Source: Falsiroseomonas sp046052145
GTDB lineage: Bacteria > Pseudomonadota > Alphaproteobacteria > Acetobacterales > Acetobacteraceae
Direction: 5' to 3'
Length of the DNA: 64,000 nucleotides
Assembly (NCBI GenBank): GCA_046052145.1
Contig: JBJOMW010000004.1
Location: forward strand, 124,001-188,000
Notes under the pieces: generated by a model
What the model saw: the letters and a program-made list of their open reading frames with translations, nothing else
What the model was told of the DNA's origin: nothing
Database searches by the model: none
Part shown: piece after piece, positions 8,702 to 18,691 of the stretch
Layout: every line of letters begins with the position of its first letter
How positions within the stretch are numbered: the first letter of the stretch is position 1
Translations under genes and position numbers: made by a program

Positions 8702-9871
8702 TCAGCCCAATTCCTGCTGCACGACATGCAGGAAGAAGCCGATGCCGTGGGGGATGATCGCGTCGTTGAAGTCGTAGCGCGGCGTGTGCAGCGCCTCCTC
8801 CGTCCCGGTGCCGAGGAAGACGAAGGCGCCCGGCTTCCTGCGCAGCATGAAGGAGAAATCCTCGCCCCCCGTCACCGGCTGTGCGTTGGGATCCACCAGC
8901 GCCGTGCCGACAGTGGCCGTCGCGGCCGCGACCGCGACATCGGTCTCCCGGTCGTGGTTGATGGTCGGCACCGCGTTCCAGAACTGCTCCACCTCCACCG
9001 TCGTGCCGGTGGCTGCGGCGCTGATCTCGGCCAGGTCCTGGATGCGGCGCTCCAGCAGCGCCTGCACCTCGGGTGTGAAGGACCGCATCGTGCCGCCGAT
9101 CTGCAGCTCCGACGGCATGACGTTCAGCGCATCGGGCGAGCCAGCTGCGATGTGGCCGACGCTGACCACCGCGGTATCGCGCGCGGCGACGCTGCGGCTG
9201 ACGATGGTCTGCAGCGCCTGGATGTACATGGCCATCGCGATGGTCACGTCGGTCGCCAGATGCGGCGAATTGCCACCATGCCCGCCCGTGCCGCGAAACA
9301 CCGCGCGGAACCGGCCGGAGCCCGCCATCAGCGGCCCCTTGCGGGTGGCGAATTGCCCGAGCGGCAGGCCCGGCATGTTGTGCAGCCCATAGACGGCGTC
9401 GCAGGGAAAGCGCTCGAACAGCCCATCCGCCAGCATCGCCTGGGCGCCGCCGCGGCCTTCCTCGGCGGGCTGGAAGATCAGATGGACGGTGCCCGCGAAA
9501 TCCGGGTTCTCCGCCAGCAGCTGCGCCGTGCCGAGCAGCATGGTCGTGTGACCATCATGGCCACAGGCATGCATCTTCCCAGGCGTCCGGGAGGCATAGG
9601 GCAGGTCCGTGATCTCGGTCAGCGCCAGCGCATCCATATCGGCGCGCAGCCCGATCGCGCCCTGGCCGGGACGCTTGCCACGGATGGTCGCCACCACGCC
9701 GAAGCGGCCCACACCTTCCGTCACCTCGATACCCCAGCCGCGCAGCTTTTCGGCGACGAGCGCCGAGGTCCGATGCTCCTCGAAGCCGAGCTCAGGGTTG
9801 GCGTGCAGATCGCGGCGGAGCGCGATCAACTCGGGCAGGTGCGGCGCGATGGCGGTGTCGAAATCGGACAT
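8702..9871 (-). CDS. M20 family amidohydrolase (N-acyl amino acid / hippurate hydrolase type)
   Basis: A 389-residue metallopeptidase-like hydrolase of the M20D group, which cleaves N-acyl or amide bonds of amino acids and related amides. Metal ligands are visible in HACGHDGH (101-108) and QPAEEG (134-139), with the later GGHGGNSPH of the dimerisation domain and TGGEDFSFM near the C-terminus. No signal peptide, so cytoplasmic. The ATG at 9871 follows only a weak ribosome site. It stands alone between a convergent MmgE/PrpD gene and a divergent DUF4096 gene. Substrate not identifiable. Confidence 0.9.
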   Translation of the reverse strand: MSDFDTAIAPHLPELIALRRDLHANPELGFEEHRTSALVAEKLRGWGIEVTEGVGRFGVVATIRGKRPGQGAIGLRADMDALALTEITDLPYASRTPGKMHACGHDGHTTMLLGTAQLLAENPDFAGTVHLIFQPAEEGRGGAQAMLADGLFERFPCDAVYGLHNMPGLPLGQFATRKGPLMAGSGRFRAVFRGTGGHGGNSPHLATDVTIAMAMYIQALQTIVSRSVAARDTAVVSVGHIAAGSPDALNVMPSELQIGGTMRSFTPEVQALLERRIQDLAEISAAATGTTVEVEQFWNAVPTINHDRETDVAVAAATATVGTALVDPNAQPVTGGEDFSFMLRRKPGAFVFLGTGTEEALHTPRYDFNDAIIPHGIGFFLHVVQQELG

Positions 9872-9977
9872 GGGATGCTCGGGCTGGTTTGGACGTCAGG
9901 ACAGAAGGGTTAGGCCCCGGCCCGGAGTCCCGGAAGCCTGCTCTCCGCCCAGCCGTGCCTTCCCCGGCAGGACCATC

Positions 9978-10006
9978 AGACAAGCGTTGAAATATAGGAT
10001 ATAATT
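9978..10006 (+). promoter_or_regulatory. Candidate sigma-70-type promoter for the DUF4096 gene
   Basis: TATAAT at 10001-10006 matches the -10 consensus exactly and sits in an unusually AT-rich patch. CAGACA at 9978-9983, 17 bp upstream, is a four-of-six match to TTGACA. Transcription would start near 10012, leaving a leader of about 11 bases before the ATG at 10023. Confidence 0.45.
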
Positions 10007-10022
10007 CCTGCATATTCGGGCG

Positions 10023-10622
10023 ATGCACGCCCCCTCCCCCCACACACCTGCCCTCCCCTGGCGCCAGACCGCCCCACAACCCTGGCGGCCCATGACGGAT
10101 GCCGAATGGGCCTCGCTATCCGAATGCCTCCGGCGCGGCGGCGCCGGGCGGCCGGCGCAGGACGCCCGCCGGACCTGGGATGGCATCTTCTGGATCGCCT
10201 GCTCCAAGGGGCCGTGGCGCGACTTGCCGGCCGCATTCGGCCGCCCCGACAGCGTCCACCGCGCGCTGCGCCGCGCCGCGCTCACCCGCCAGCTGCACCA
10301 GATGCTGCTGCGCGTCGCCGACCACCCCCTGATGCGGGGCGACCCGCTGCGCGGCATCGCCTGGTTCGTGGAACGCGCCTTCCGCCGGGCCTTCCGCGTC
10401 GCGCCCTCGGCCATTGCCTATGCGCGGCATCTGGGCCTCGCCGCTGCCCTGCCCTCCGCGCCCTGCTGGCTGCCGAAGCCGCATTTGTCCGAAGCCTTGA
10501 AATCCATCATGTCGGAGCTGATGAAACCGGGCACGGCGCGTCCCTTGCCGCTGCTGCAGGCCGTCCATCGGCTGTTCCAGAGCGCGGTTGGCCATGTCCG
10601 GCACTGGCGCACGACCGAATGA
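10023..10622 (+). CDS. DUF4096-like protein (stand-alone transposase DNA-binding-type domain)
   Basis: A 199-residue protein whose residues about 20-95 resemble the DUF4096 domain found at the N-terminus of IS5-group transposases: RPMTDAEWASL, GRPAQDARRTWDGIFWIACSKGPWRDLPAAFG, then a basic RRAALTRQL helix. Residues 96-199 do not carry a recognisable DDE catalytic domain. No terminal inverted repeats or partner ORF are visible around it, so it looks like a domesticated DNA-binding protein rather than a live element. An ATG at 10092 (MTDAEW) is an alternative start; I favour 10023 because PWRP before the domain is often kept and a promoter sits just upstream. Function unknown. Confidence 0.6.
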   Translation: MHAPSPHTPALPWRQTAPQPWRPMTDAEWASLSECLRRGGAGRPAQDARRTWDGIFWIACSKGPWRDLPAAFGRPDSVHRALRRAALTRQLHQMLLRVADHPLMRGDPLRGIAWFVERAFRRAFRVAPSAIAYARHLGLAAALPSAPCWLPKPHLSEALKSIMSELMKPGTARPLPLLQAVHRLFQSAVGHVRHWRTTE

Positions 10623-10641
10623 TGCGGGGCTTTTTTCGAGC

Positions 10642-10737
10642 GCGCGAAGGTGAAACCTTCGCGCCCCTCAGACGCCGGGCGCTGCGCATCCGCGCAGCTT
10701 GGCTTCGCGGCATAAGCCGCGGGCCGCATTCGCGGCC
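10642..10737. repeat. Tandem hairpin cluster
   Basis: Four perfect inverted repeats follow one another: GCGCGAAGGT with a GAA loop (10642-10664), GCTGCG (10681-10698), CGCGGC with an ATAA loop (10706-10721) and GGCCGC with an ATTC loop (10722-10737). They fill the 200-bp gap between the DUF4096 gene and the PLP enzyme gene. A T6 run (10631-10636) precedes rather than follows the first stem. Probably transcript-end structures or a palindromic repeat unit. Confidence 0.55.
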
Positions 10738-10822
10738 TCGGCCCTGTGGGTCGCAGGTCAGTCCTTTCCACGGCGGGCATCAGGCGCTTGCCGGCCCGCC
10801 CCGACGGGCCGATCATCGCGCC

Positions 10823-11941
10823 ATGCAATCCTATCTCGACCCCCAAAGCGGCCGCAGCTGGTCGCTCGACCAACCGCGCTGGTGCGGCGATGGCCGCGAG
10901 CCCCTGATGCTGACCGAACGCCGCGGCATCGGACGCACCGAGATCGCCACCGGCACGCGCTCCATCTGGCGCTACGCCGCGGCCTTTCCATTCCAGCCCA
11001 AGGCGCCGATCACCATGGGCGAGGGCTGCACGCCGCTGATCGAACGCGCGATCGAAGGCGGCACGGCACTGCTGAAATGCGAATGGTTCATGCCGACCGG
11101 CAGCTTCAAGGATCGCGGTGCCTCCGTGATGCTCTCCCTGCTGCGCGACCAGGGGATCGCCGCGGTGCTGGAGGACAGCTCGGGCAATGGCGGCGCGGCG
11201 GTCAGCGCCTATGCAGCCGCCGGCGGCATGGCGGCCACAATCTTCGTCCCCGCCTCCACCAGCCCCGCCAAGACCGTGCAGTCGCGCGCGGCCGGGGCGG
11301 CGATCGAGCTGATCCCGGGCTCGCGCCAGGATTGCGCCGATGCGGCGTTGAGCAAGGCCGAGGAGATCTTCTACGCCAGCCACAATTGGCACCCCTTCTT
11401 CCTGGAAGGCACCAAGACGCTGGCCTACGAGCTATGGGAGGACCTCGGCTTCCGGGCGCCCGACCATGTCATCGTGCCCTGCGGCGCGGGCTCCAACGTG
11501 CTCGGCTGCTGGCTCGGCTTCGGGGAATTGCTGCGCGCCGGCCAGATCGCGAAGCTGCCGCGCATCTGGGCCGCGCAGCCCGCGAATTGCGGCCCGATCG
11601 CGCGCGCGGCCCTCGGCCTGCCGGCGGTCGCAGCGCAGCCAACCATCGCGGAGGGCACCGCCATCGCGCAGCCGCTGCGCCTCACGGAATGCCTGCGCGC
11701 GCTGCAGGAGAGCGCGGGCGGCGCGGTGCTGCTGGAGGAGACGGAGATCGCATCCGCCGCGCTCTCGCTCGCCCGCGGCGGCGTCTATGTCGAGCCCACC
11801 TGCGCCCAGGCCGCCGCGGCCTTTGCGAAACTGCGCGCTGATGGCCGTATCGGCGCCGCGGAGACGGCAGTGGTCGTGCTGACCGGCACCGGCCTCAAAT
11901 CCACCCCGCGCTATGCGGAGATGCTGGGGCTCGCGCTGTGA
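10823..11941 (+). CDS. PLP-dependent threonine synthase-like enzyme
   Basis: A 372-residue fold-type II PLP enzyme. PTGSFKDRGA (91-100) supplies the Schiff-base Lys96, SSGNGGAA is the phosphate/substrate loop, and VPCGAGSNVLG plus VVVLTGTGLKS complete the family marks. It resembles threonine synthase, but members with this architecture also act as beta-replacing or ammonia-lyase enzymes, and no homoserine kinase or homoserine dehydrogenase gene is nearby. The next gene starts inside its stop codon (GTGA), so the two are translationally coupled. I would call it threonine-synthase-like without committing to the reaction. Confidence 0.82.
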   Translation: MQSYLDPQSGRSWSLDQPRWCGDGREPLMLTERRGIGRTEIATGTRSIWRYAAAFPFQPKAPITMGEGCTPLIERAIEGGTALLKCEWFMPTGSFKDRGASVMLSLLRDQGIAAVLEDSSGNGGAAVSAYAAAGGMAATIFVPASTSPAKTVQSRAAGAAIELIPGSRQDCADAALSKAEEIFYASHNWHPFFLEGTKTLAYELWEDLGFRAPDHVIVPCGAGSNVLGCWLGFGELLRAGQIAKLPRIWAAQPANCGPIARAALGLPAVAAQPTIAEGTAIAQPLRLTECLRALQESAGGAVLLEETEIASAALSLARGGVYVEPTCAQAAAAFAKLRADGRIGAAETAVVVLTGTGLKSTPRYAEMLGLAL

Positions 11942-13047
11942 AGACACTGCACGACCTCCCCACCCCCTGCCTGCTGCTCGACCTCGGAATCCTGAAGCGC
12001 AACATCGCGCAGATGGCAGCCGCCGTGGCGCGCCATCCCGGCGTCGTGCTGCGCCCGCACATGAAGACGGCGAAGAACGCACAGATCGCCGAGCTCGCAG
12101 CCCCCGGCAAAGGGCCGATCACCGTCTCGACGCTGGCGGAGGCGCGCTACTTCGCCGATCACGGATTCGGCGATCAGATCTACGCCGTCGGCATCACGCC
12201 CCAGAAACTCGACACGGTCGCCGCGCTGAACGCGGCAGGGCATGCGGTGAAGGTCATCACCGACGACCTCGACACCGCGCGCGCCATCGCCGCCCATCCA
12301 GGCAAGCTGGAAGCACTGATCGAGGTGGATGTGGGCGAGGCCCGCGCCGGCGTCGCGCCCGACAGCGCGGAGCTGCTGCAACTCGCCGCCACGCTCGGCA
12401 CACGCTGCGCGGGCGTGCTCTCGCATTCCGGGCATTCCTATGCGGGGCGAAGCCCCGCAGCGATGGCCGAGATTGCGGAGACCGAACGGCAGGGCATCCT
12501 CCGCGCCGCCGCGCGGCTGCGCGAAGCCGGCTTTCCGCCGCGCATCGTCTCGGCCGGCGCCTCCCCCACCGCGCTGCATGCGGCAACGCTTGAGGGCATC
12601 ACGGAGATGCGGGCGGGCGTCTACATGCTGGGCGATCTGTTCCAGGCCGGCATCGGCACGCATGGGCTCACCGACATCGCGGTGACGGTGCTCGCCTCCG
12701 TCACAGGGCGCTATCCGGCGCGCGGAACGGTGCTGGTGGATGCCGGCGCACTCGCCTTGTCGAAGGACCGCAGCACCGAAGCCGGCCCGCAGGATTGGAA
12801 GTTCGGCCGCGTCCTCGACCTTGGCGGCGCGCCGCTCGCGGGTGGGGCGGTGGTGGCGCGCGTGCACCAGGAACATGGCGAGATCCGCGCGACCGAAGGC
12901 ACCCTGCCCTTCGCCGCGCTGCCGGTCGGCGCCCGTATCCGGATCGTGCCGAACCACGCCTGCCTGACCGCGGCCGCGCATGACCGCTTCATCGTGCTCG
13001 ACGAAGGCCGGATCGTGGCCGAGTGGGGCCGAGTGAACCATTGGTAA
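11938..13047 (+). CDS. D-threonine aldolase / DSD1-family PLP enzyme
   Basis: A 369-residue fold-type III PLP protein with an alanine-racemase-like N-terminal barrel. RPHMKTAK (39-46) contains the PLP lysine K43. The C-terminal domain ends with VPNHAC, whose H340 and C342 match the metal-binding pair of D-threonine aldolase and eukaryotic-type D-serine dehydratase. Both enzymes cleave or deaminate D-beta-hydroxy amino acids, and sequence alone does not separate them. The GTG start overlaps the stop of the threonine-synthase-like gene, so the pair probably handles one amino-acid route. A 19-bp GC hairpin at 12441-12459 lies inside the frame without disturbing it. Confidence 0.87.
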   Translation: MKTLHDLPTPCLLLDLGILKRNIAQMAAAVARHPGVVLRPHMKTAKNAQIAELAAPGKGPITVSTLAEARYFADHGFGDQIYAVGITPQKLDTVAALNAAGHAVKVITDDLDTARAIAAHPGKLEALIEVDVGEARAGVAPDSAELLQLAATLGTRCAGVLSHSGHSYAGRSPAAMAEIAETERQGILRAAARLREAGFPPRIVSAGASPTALHAATLEGITEMRAGVYMLGDLFQAGIGTHGLTDIAVTVLASVTGRYPARGTVLVDAGALALSKDRSTEAGPQDWKFGRVLDLGGAPLAGGAVVARVHQEHGEIRATEGTLPFAALPVGARIRIVPNHACLTAAAHDRFIVLDEGRIVAEWGRVNHW

Positions 13048-13048
13048 C

Positions 13049-13064
13049 AAGCCCGCACGGGTTT
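13049..13064 (+). terminator. Possible weak terminator after the D-threonine-aldolase-like gene
   Basis: AAGCCC and GGGTTT pair (with one G-U) around a GCAC loop, right after the TAA stop. It runs into TTTCGTT, a poor U-tract. A plausible but weak intrinsic terminator. Confidence 0.35.
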
Positions 13065-13078
13065 CGTTCATAACTTAC

Positions 13079-13123
13079 GCATTACAGAAGCGGTTCGTTG
13101 CAGAAACCGCGATAATGTAATGC
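13079..13123 (+). promoter_or_regulatory. Imperfect palindrome covering the start codon of the next gene
   Basis: GCATTAC (13079-13085) pairs with GTAATGC (13117-13123), and inside it GCGGTT (13090-13095) pairs with AACCGC (13105-13110). The right outer arm contains the ATG of the exported hypothetical gene. No ribosome site is visible, so this could be a translational control hairpin or a protein-binding site. Confidence 0.5.
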
Positions 13124-13542
13124 CTTGTATAGCTCGTCGCTCCTTTTCCGCCCTGCCCTTGCTCGCGCTGGCCATGCCGGCGCGGCCGGCGATGGCGCGC
13201 GACGATGGAATCCCACCCTTCCCGCACTGGGTCGGGCGCACGGCGCTGCTGGCCGGGGATGGCGGCGCGGCGCGGCTGCTGCTGGCGGCGGATGGCACCG
13301 GGCTGATGTCGGTGCGCTTCCTGCTGTTCTGCCGCGCCCTGCCGATCCGCCAATGGGAGGTGCAGGAGGACGGGCTGTCGGTGCGCTACACTCGCGCCTC
13401 CGCGCTCGACCCGCGGCGGCTCATCGCCGGCGAGGCGCATATCGTGCCGGGCGATCGCCAGCTGCTGTGGATCGAGGCCGCGCGTCACCTCGCGCACTTC
13501 GAAGGCTTCGCGACACCGGAGGCATCGCAGCGCTGCGCCTGA
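13120..13542 (+). CDS. Hypothetical exported protein
   Basis: A 140-residue protein that I do not recognise. The first 27 residues look like a signal peptide: ARRSF, then a hydrophobic stretch, then PAMARDDG as a likely cleavage zone. The mature part has FPHWVG, LLLAADGTGLMSVRFLLFCRALP and ends RCA, leaving two cysteines that could pair in the periplasm. Third-position GC is as high as in neighbouring genes, supporting real coding. It starts within a palindrome and lacks an obvious ribosome site. It converges on the TRIC channel gene, 12 bp away. Confidence 0.55.
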   Translation: MPCIARRSFSALPLLALAMPARPAMARDDGIPPFPHWVGRTALLAGDGGAARLLLAADGTGLMSVRFLLFCRALPIRQWEVQEDGLSVRYTRASALDPRRLIAGEAHIVPGDRQLLWIEAARHLAHFEGFATPEASQRCA

Positions 13543-13554
13543 CGTCAGGCGCCG

Positions 13555-14202
13555 TCAACGCCGGTCGGCATAATCCCGCGCCGGCCGCGCCTTGTAGGGC
13601 GGCAGCGACCAGCCGCGCAGGATCGCCAGCGCGCGCAACCCGAAGCCCAGCAGGATCCCCGCCGGCAGCGCGACATCGCGCGGCAGCGGCGCCAGGCGCA
13701 GGACCACATAGCTCGTCGCCGCGACGGCCGCGGCGGTGATGTAGATCTCGCGCCGCAGGATCAGCGGGATCTCCATGCAGATCACGTCGCGGACAATGCC
13801 GCCCGCGGTCGCCGTGACGACGCCGAGCAGCACCGCCGCCCAAGGGTCGGCGCCTGCGATCAGCGCGATCTCCGCCCCGACCACCGCGAACAGCGCCAGC
13901 CCCAGCGCATCCGCCCAGAGCAGCGCGCGAAACCGGCTTTCCACCAGATGCGCGGTGAAGAACACGAGCAGGGAGGCCGCCGCCGCGATCGCCAGCAGCT
14001 CCGGCCGGTCGAGCCAGAAGATCGGCGTGCGCCCCAGCAGCAGGTCGCGCAGCGTGCCGCCACCGAAGCCCGTGACGACGCCGATCAGCACGAAGCCCAC
14101 CGCATCCATCTGCTTGCGGCTGGCCACCAACGCACCGGAGGCCGCGAAGACCGCAATCCCCATCCAGTCGAGCAGCCGGAGAACGAGATCGAGCGTATCC
14201 AT
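13555..14202 (-). CDS. Trimeric intracellular cation channel (TRIC/UPF0126) family protein
   Basis: A 215-residue inner-membrane protein with about seven helices and the internal duplication of the YicG/TRIC family. GFVLIGVVTGFGGGTLRDLLLG (first repeat) and VLLGVVTATAGGIVRDVI (second repeat) are the paired G-rich motifs that line the cation pore. RxPIF/EIPLIL stretches follow each, as usual. The preceding MFS gene ends 3 bp upstream of its ATG, so the two are likely co-transcribed. Confidence 0.9.
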   Translation of the reverse strand: MDTLDLVLRLLDWMGIAVFAASGALVASRKQMDAVGFVLIGVVTGFGGGTLRDLLLGRTPIFWLDRPELLAIAAAASLLVFFTAHLVESRFRALLWADALGLALFAVVGAEIALIAGADPWAAVLLGVVTATAGGIVRDVICMEIPLILRREIYITAAAVAATSYVVLRLAPLPRDVALPAGILLGFGLRALAILRGWSLPPYKARPARDYADRR

Positions 14203-14205
14203 GCG

Positions 14206-15435
14206 CTATTCCGCCGGCACCGCCCTGAGCCTCTCCCGCCGCACGGCGCCGGCCGCGCCCCCCATGCAGAGCAGCGAGAGCAGCAGCAGCGCTGCCGCCG
14301 CCGGCAGCACCAGCACCGCAAGCCCCGCATCGATCAGCATGCCGAAAGGCACCGGCGTGATGGCACCGCCGAGCGGGAGCCCCGCGGAGACGAAGCCGAA
14401 CACCTTGCCCATCTGCCCGGGCGGCGAGGCTTCCTTCAGCATCACATCGCGCGGCGTGCGCGAGGAGCCGAGCGCCAGCCCCGCCAGCAAGGCGACCGGC
14501 GGCAGCAGCCATTCGGGCATCGGCACCAGGCCGAGCACCACCAGCAGCCCCGCCGCGATCAGCGTCAGCACCAGGATGAAGGGGACATGCCGCGCGAAGC
14601 GATCAGCATACCAGCCCCCGACCAGCGTGCCCGCCGTCGCGCCCACCATGTACCCCGTGAGCGCCAGCGAGGCGACAGCGACCGGCGTGCCCCAGAGCTT
14701 GCCCAGCACCGTGATGGAGAAGGCCTGGATCGCCGAGCCCGCCATGGAGGACAGCAGGAAGAAGGCGAAGAACAGCAGGATCGGGCGCGACAGCAGCAAC
14801 TCGCGGCCGCCGACCTCGCCCTTGCGGCCCTTCGGCTTCGCCTGGTCCTGCAGGATCCGGCTCTGCCACAGGATCGCGGCGACCACCGGCACGCCCAGCA
14901 GGCCGAGGATCAGCAGTGCCGGGCGCCAATCCATCACCAAAAGCATCGCCGCCACCACCGGCGGCCCCGCCGCAAAGCCGAGATTGCCGGTGAAGGTATG
15001 CATGGCGAAGGCACGCCCGATGCGCGACTTGTCGATGGACGCACCCAGGATCGCGTAGTCGGCCGGGTGGATCACCGAATTGCCGACCCCAGACAGCACC
15101 GCCAGCAGCAGGATCGCCCAATAGCCAGGCGCAAACGCCATGGCGGAGATGGACAGCGCCATCAGCAGCGTCCCCCCCACCAGGAAGGGGCGCGCGCCGT
15201 GCCGGTCCACCAGGAACCCGACCGGCGTCTGGAGCGCGGCCGTCACCGCGCTCATCAGCGCGACCGCGAGGCCGAGCTCGGCGAAGCTCACGCCGAAGGC
15301 ATCCCGCCAGGTCAGGAACAGTGGCGGCAGGCAGAGCATGTAGAAGTGGCTGAGGAAGTGGCCCGTGCCGATCAGCGCGATGATGCGGGCGTCCTGGTGG
15401 GCGCGGCCCGGCGTGGCGGGCGGTGCATCGGCCAT
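14206..15435 (-). CDS. Major facilitator superfamily transporter
   Basis: A 409-residue, twelve-helix permease. It begins with a short soluble segment (ADAPPATPGRAHQDARII), has the loop 2-3 motif FLVDRHGARPFLVGG that corresponds to the MFS GxxxDRxGRR signature, and a long basic central loop (DQAKPKGRKGEVGG) between helices 6 and 7. Substrate cannot be inferred. It lies divergent from glmS across a 207-bp spacer and just upstream of the TRIC gene. Confidence 0.9.
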   Translation of the reverse strand: MADAPPATPGRAHQDARIIALIGTGHFLSHFYMLCLPPLFLTWRDAFGVSFAELGLAVALMSAVTAALQTPVGFLVDRHGARPFLVGGTLLMALSISAMAFAPGYWAILLLAVLSGVGNSVIHPADYAILGASIDKSRIGRAFAMHTFTGNLGFAAGPPVVAAMLLVMDWRPALLILGLLGVPVVAAILWQSRILQDQAKPKGRKGEVGGRELLLSRPILLFFAFFLLSSMAGSAIQAFSITVLGKLWGTPVAVASLALTGYMVGATAGTLVGGWYADRFARHVPFILVLTLIAAGLLVVLGLVPMPEWLLPPVALLAGLALGSSRTPRDVMLKEASPPGQMGKVFGFVSAGLPLGGAITPVPFGMLIDAGLAVLVLPAAAALLLLSLLCMGGAAGAVRRERLRAVPAE

Positions 15436-15642
15436 GGCGGCGCGGGCTCCTGCAAGATGGCGGCAAGCTGCGCCGAGGGGGACGGGCGGTCAATGCGCCG
15501 CTGGACAGGTCGGCCATGCGCCGGAAAGACCCGGCAACAGGCTGTGATCCGCGGCTTGTCCCCAGGCGATTCCGCTGCCCCCCGGAACAGGCTAGAGGGG
15601 GACCGAGCCCGGTGCCGGACCGGCAGAGGAGAATGAAGGCCC

Positions 15643-17466
<1,824 letters not shown>

Positions 17467-17479
17467 GCCGGCGCGCATC

Positions 17480-18691
17480 TCAGCGCGCGAACAGCCCCAC
17501 CGCATCCACCACCACCTTGCCTTCGAACACCGCGCGATCCAGTACGCGGAAGGACATGTGCGCGACGAGGATCGCGACGACATCGGCGGCCGCGATCGCC
17601 GCCGCGGCCTCCATCCGGGGCACGTCGCGCAGCGCCGCGGGTAGCGCGGCGACGAAGGGATCGGCGACGCTCACCGTGAAGCCCGCGCGCGCAAGCTCTG
17701 TTGCGATCGCCACGGCCGGGCTCTCCCGCAAATCGGCGACATCGGGCTTGTAGGCAAGGCCAAGGCAGGCGATGCGCGGTGCGGCGAAGCCTAACGCGGC
17801 GGCCTTCACTTGTGCGACGACGCGCCCCGGCACGGCGTCGTTCACCGCGCGCGCGGCCTGGATCAGCGGCGTCTCCGTCGGCGCCGCGGCGACGAGGAAC
17901 CAGGGGTCCACCGCGATGCAATGCCCGCCCACCCCCACACCGGGCGAGAGGATGCCGACGCGCGGATGCCGATTGGCCAGCGCGATCACCTGCCGCACAT
18001 CCACGCCAAGCCGTTCGGCAATCGCTGCGAGTTCATGGGCGAAGGCGATGTTCACATCGCGGAACGCGTTTTCGGCGAGCTTCACCATCTCCGCCACGCG
18101 CGCCGTCGCCGGCAGCAACGCAGCGCGCACCACATCGCGGTAGAGCGCGGCGGCGGCCTCAGCGCAGGCCGGCGTCAGCCCGCCGATGACGCGATCGGTG
18201 TGCATCAGCTCGTGCAGCAGCCGCCCGGGCAGGACGCGTTCGGGGCAATGCGCGACATGCACGGCACCCGGCACGGCGAGCCCAGGGCGCGCCGCCGCCA
18301 GCCGCGCGGCCAGCGCCTCCGTTGTGCCGACCGGGACCGTGCTTTCCAGGATCACCGTATCGCCCGCACGCAGCAGCGGCGCGATGGCATCGGCGGCCTG
18401 ATGCACATGGCGAAGATCGGGCGCGTGGCCCGCGGCGAGCGGCGTCGGCACGGCGATGAGATGGAACGTCGCCGCGACGGGCCGTGCCCCGGCGCTGAGC
18501 CGCCCTGTGGCCACCACCCGCGCCAGCAACGCATCGAGGCCAGGCTCCGGCGATCCTGGGCGCGCCGCGTTCACCGCCGCGACGACCTCTGCGCACGGGT
18601 CGCAGCCCGTCACCTCATGCCCGGCCTCTGCCAGCAGCGCCGCCACGGGCAGGCCGACATGGCCGAGCCCATGCACGCAGACCGTGCTCAC
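17480..18691 (-). CDS. wecC: UDP-N-acetyl-D-mannosamine dehydrogenase-like nucleotide sugar dehydrogenase
   Basis: A 403-residue NAD-dependent enzyme that oxidises the C6 alcohol of a UDP-sugar to a uronic acid; after an adjacent wecB it most likely makes UDP-ManNAcA. The Rossmann motif GLGHVGLP opens the protein, LAENAFRDVNIAFAHEL contains the substrate-binding Lys region, and GVGVGGHCIAVDPWFLV holds the catalytic cysteine (GGHC). The C-terminal domain begins CLGLAYKPDVADLRESPA. The GTG start at 18691 overlaps the wecB stop (GTGA), showing tight coupling. Confidence 0.92.
   Translation of the reverse strand: MSTVCVHGLGHVGLPVAALLAEAGHEVTGCDPCAEVVAAVNAARPGSPEPGLDALLARVVATGRLSAGARPVAATFHLIAVPTPLAAGHAPDLRHVHQAADAIAPLLRAGDTVILESTVPVGTTEALAARLAAARPGLAVPGAVHVAHCPERVLPGRLLHELMHTDRVIGGLTPACAEAAAALYRDVVRAALLPATARVAEMVKLAENAFRDVNIAFAHELAAIAERLGVDVRQVIALANRHPRVGILSPGVGVGGHCIAVDPWFLVAAAPTETPLIQAARAVNDAVPGRVVAQVKAAALGFAAPRIACLGLAYKPDVADLRESPAVAIATELARAGFTVSVADPFVAALPAALRDVPRMEAAAAIAAADVVAILVAHMSFRVLDRAVFEGKVVVDAVGLFAR

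Noticed and set aside
12441..12459. Perfect hairpin with GAA loop inside the D-threonine-aldolase-like gene
   Set aside because: It resembles the intergenic palindromes, but the protein runs through normally (YAGRSPA), so it is most likely coding GC symmetry and not an inserted repeat.
15436..15642. Possible glmS ribozyme in the glmS leader
   Set aside because: I could not find the conserved core, and this ribozyme belongs mainly to Gram-positive bacteria; the spacer looks like an ordinary divergent promoter region.
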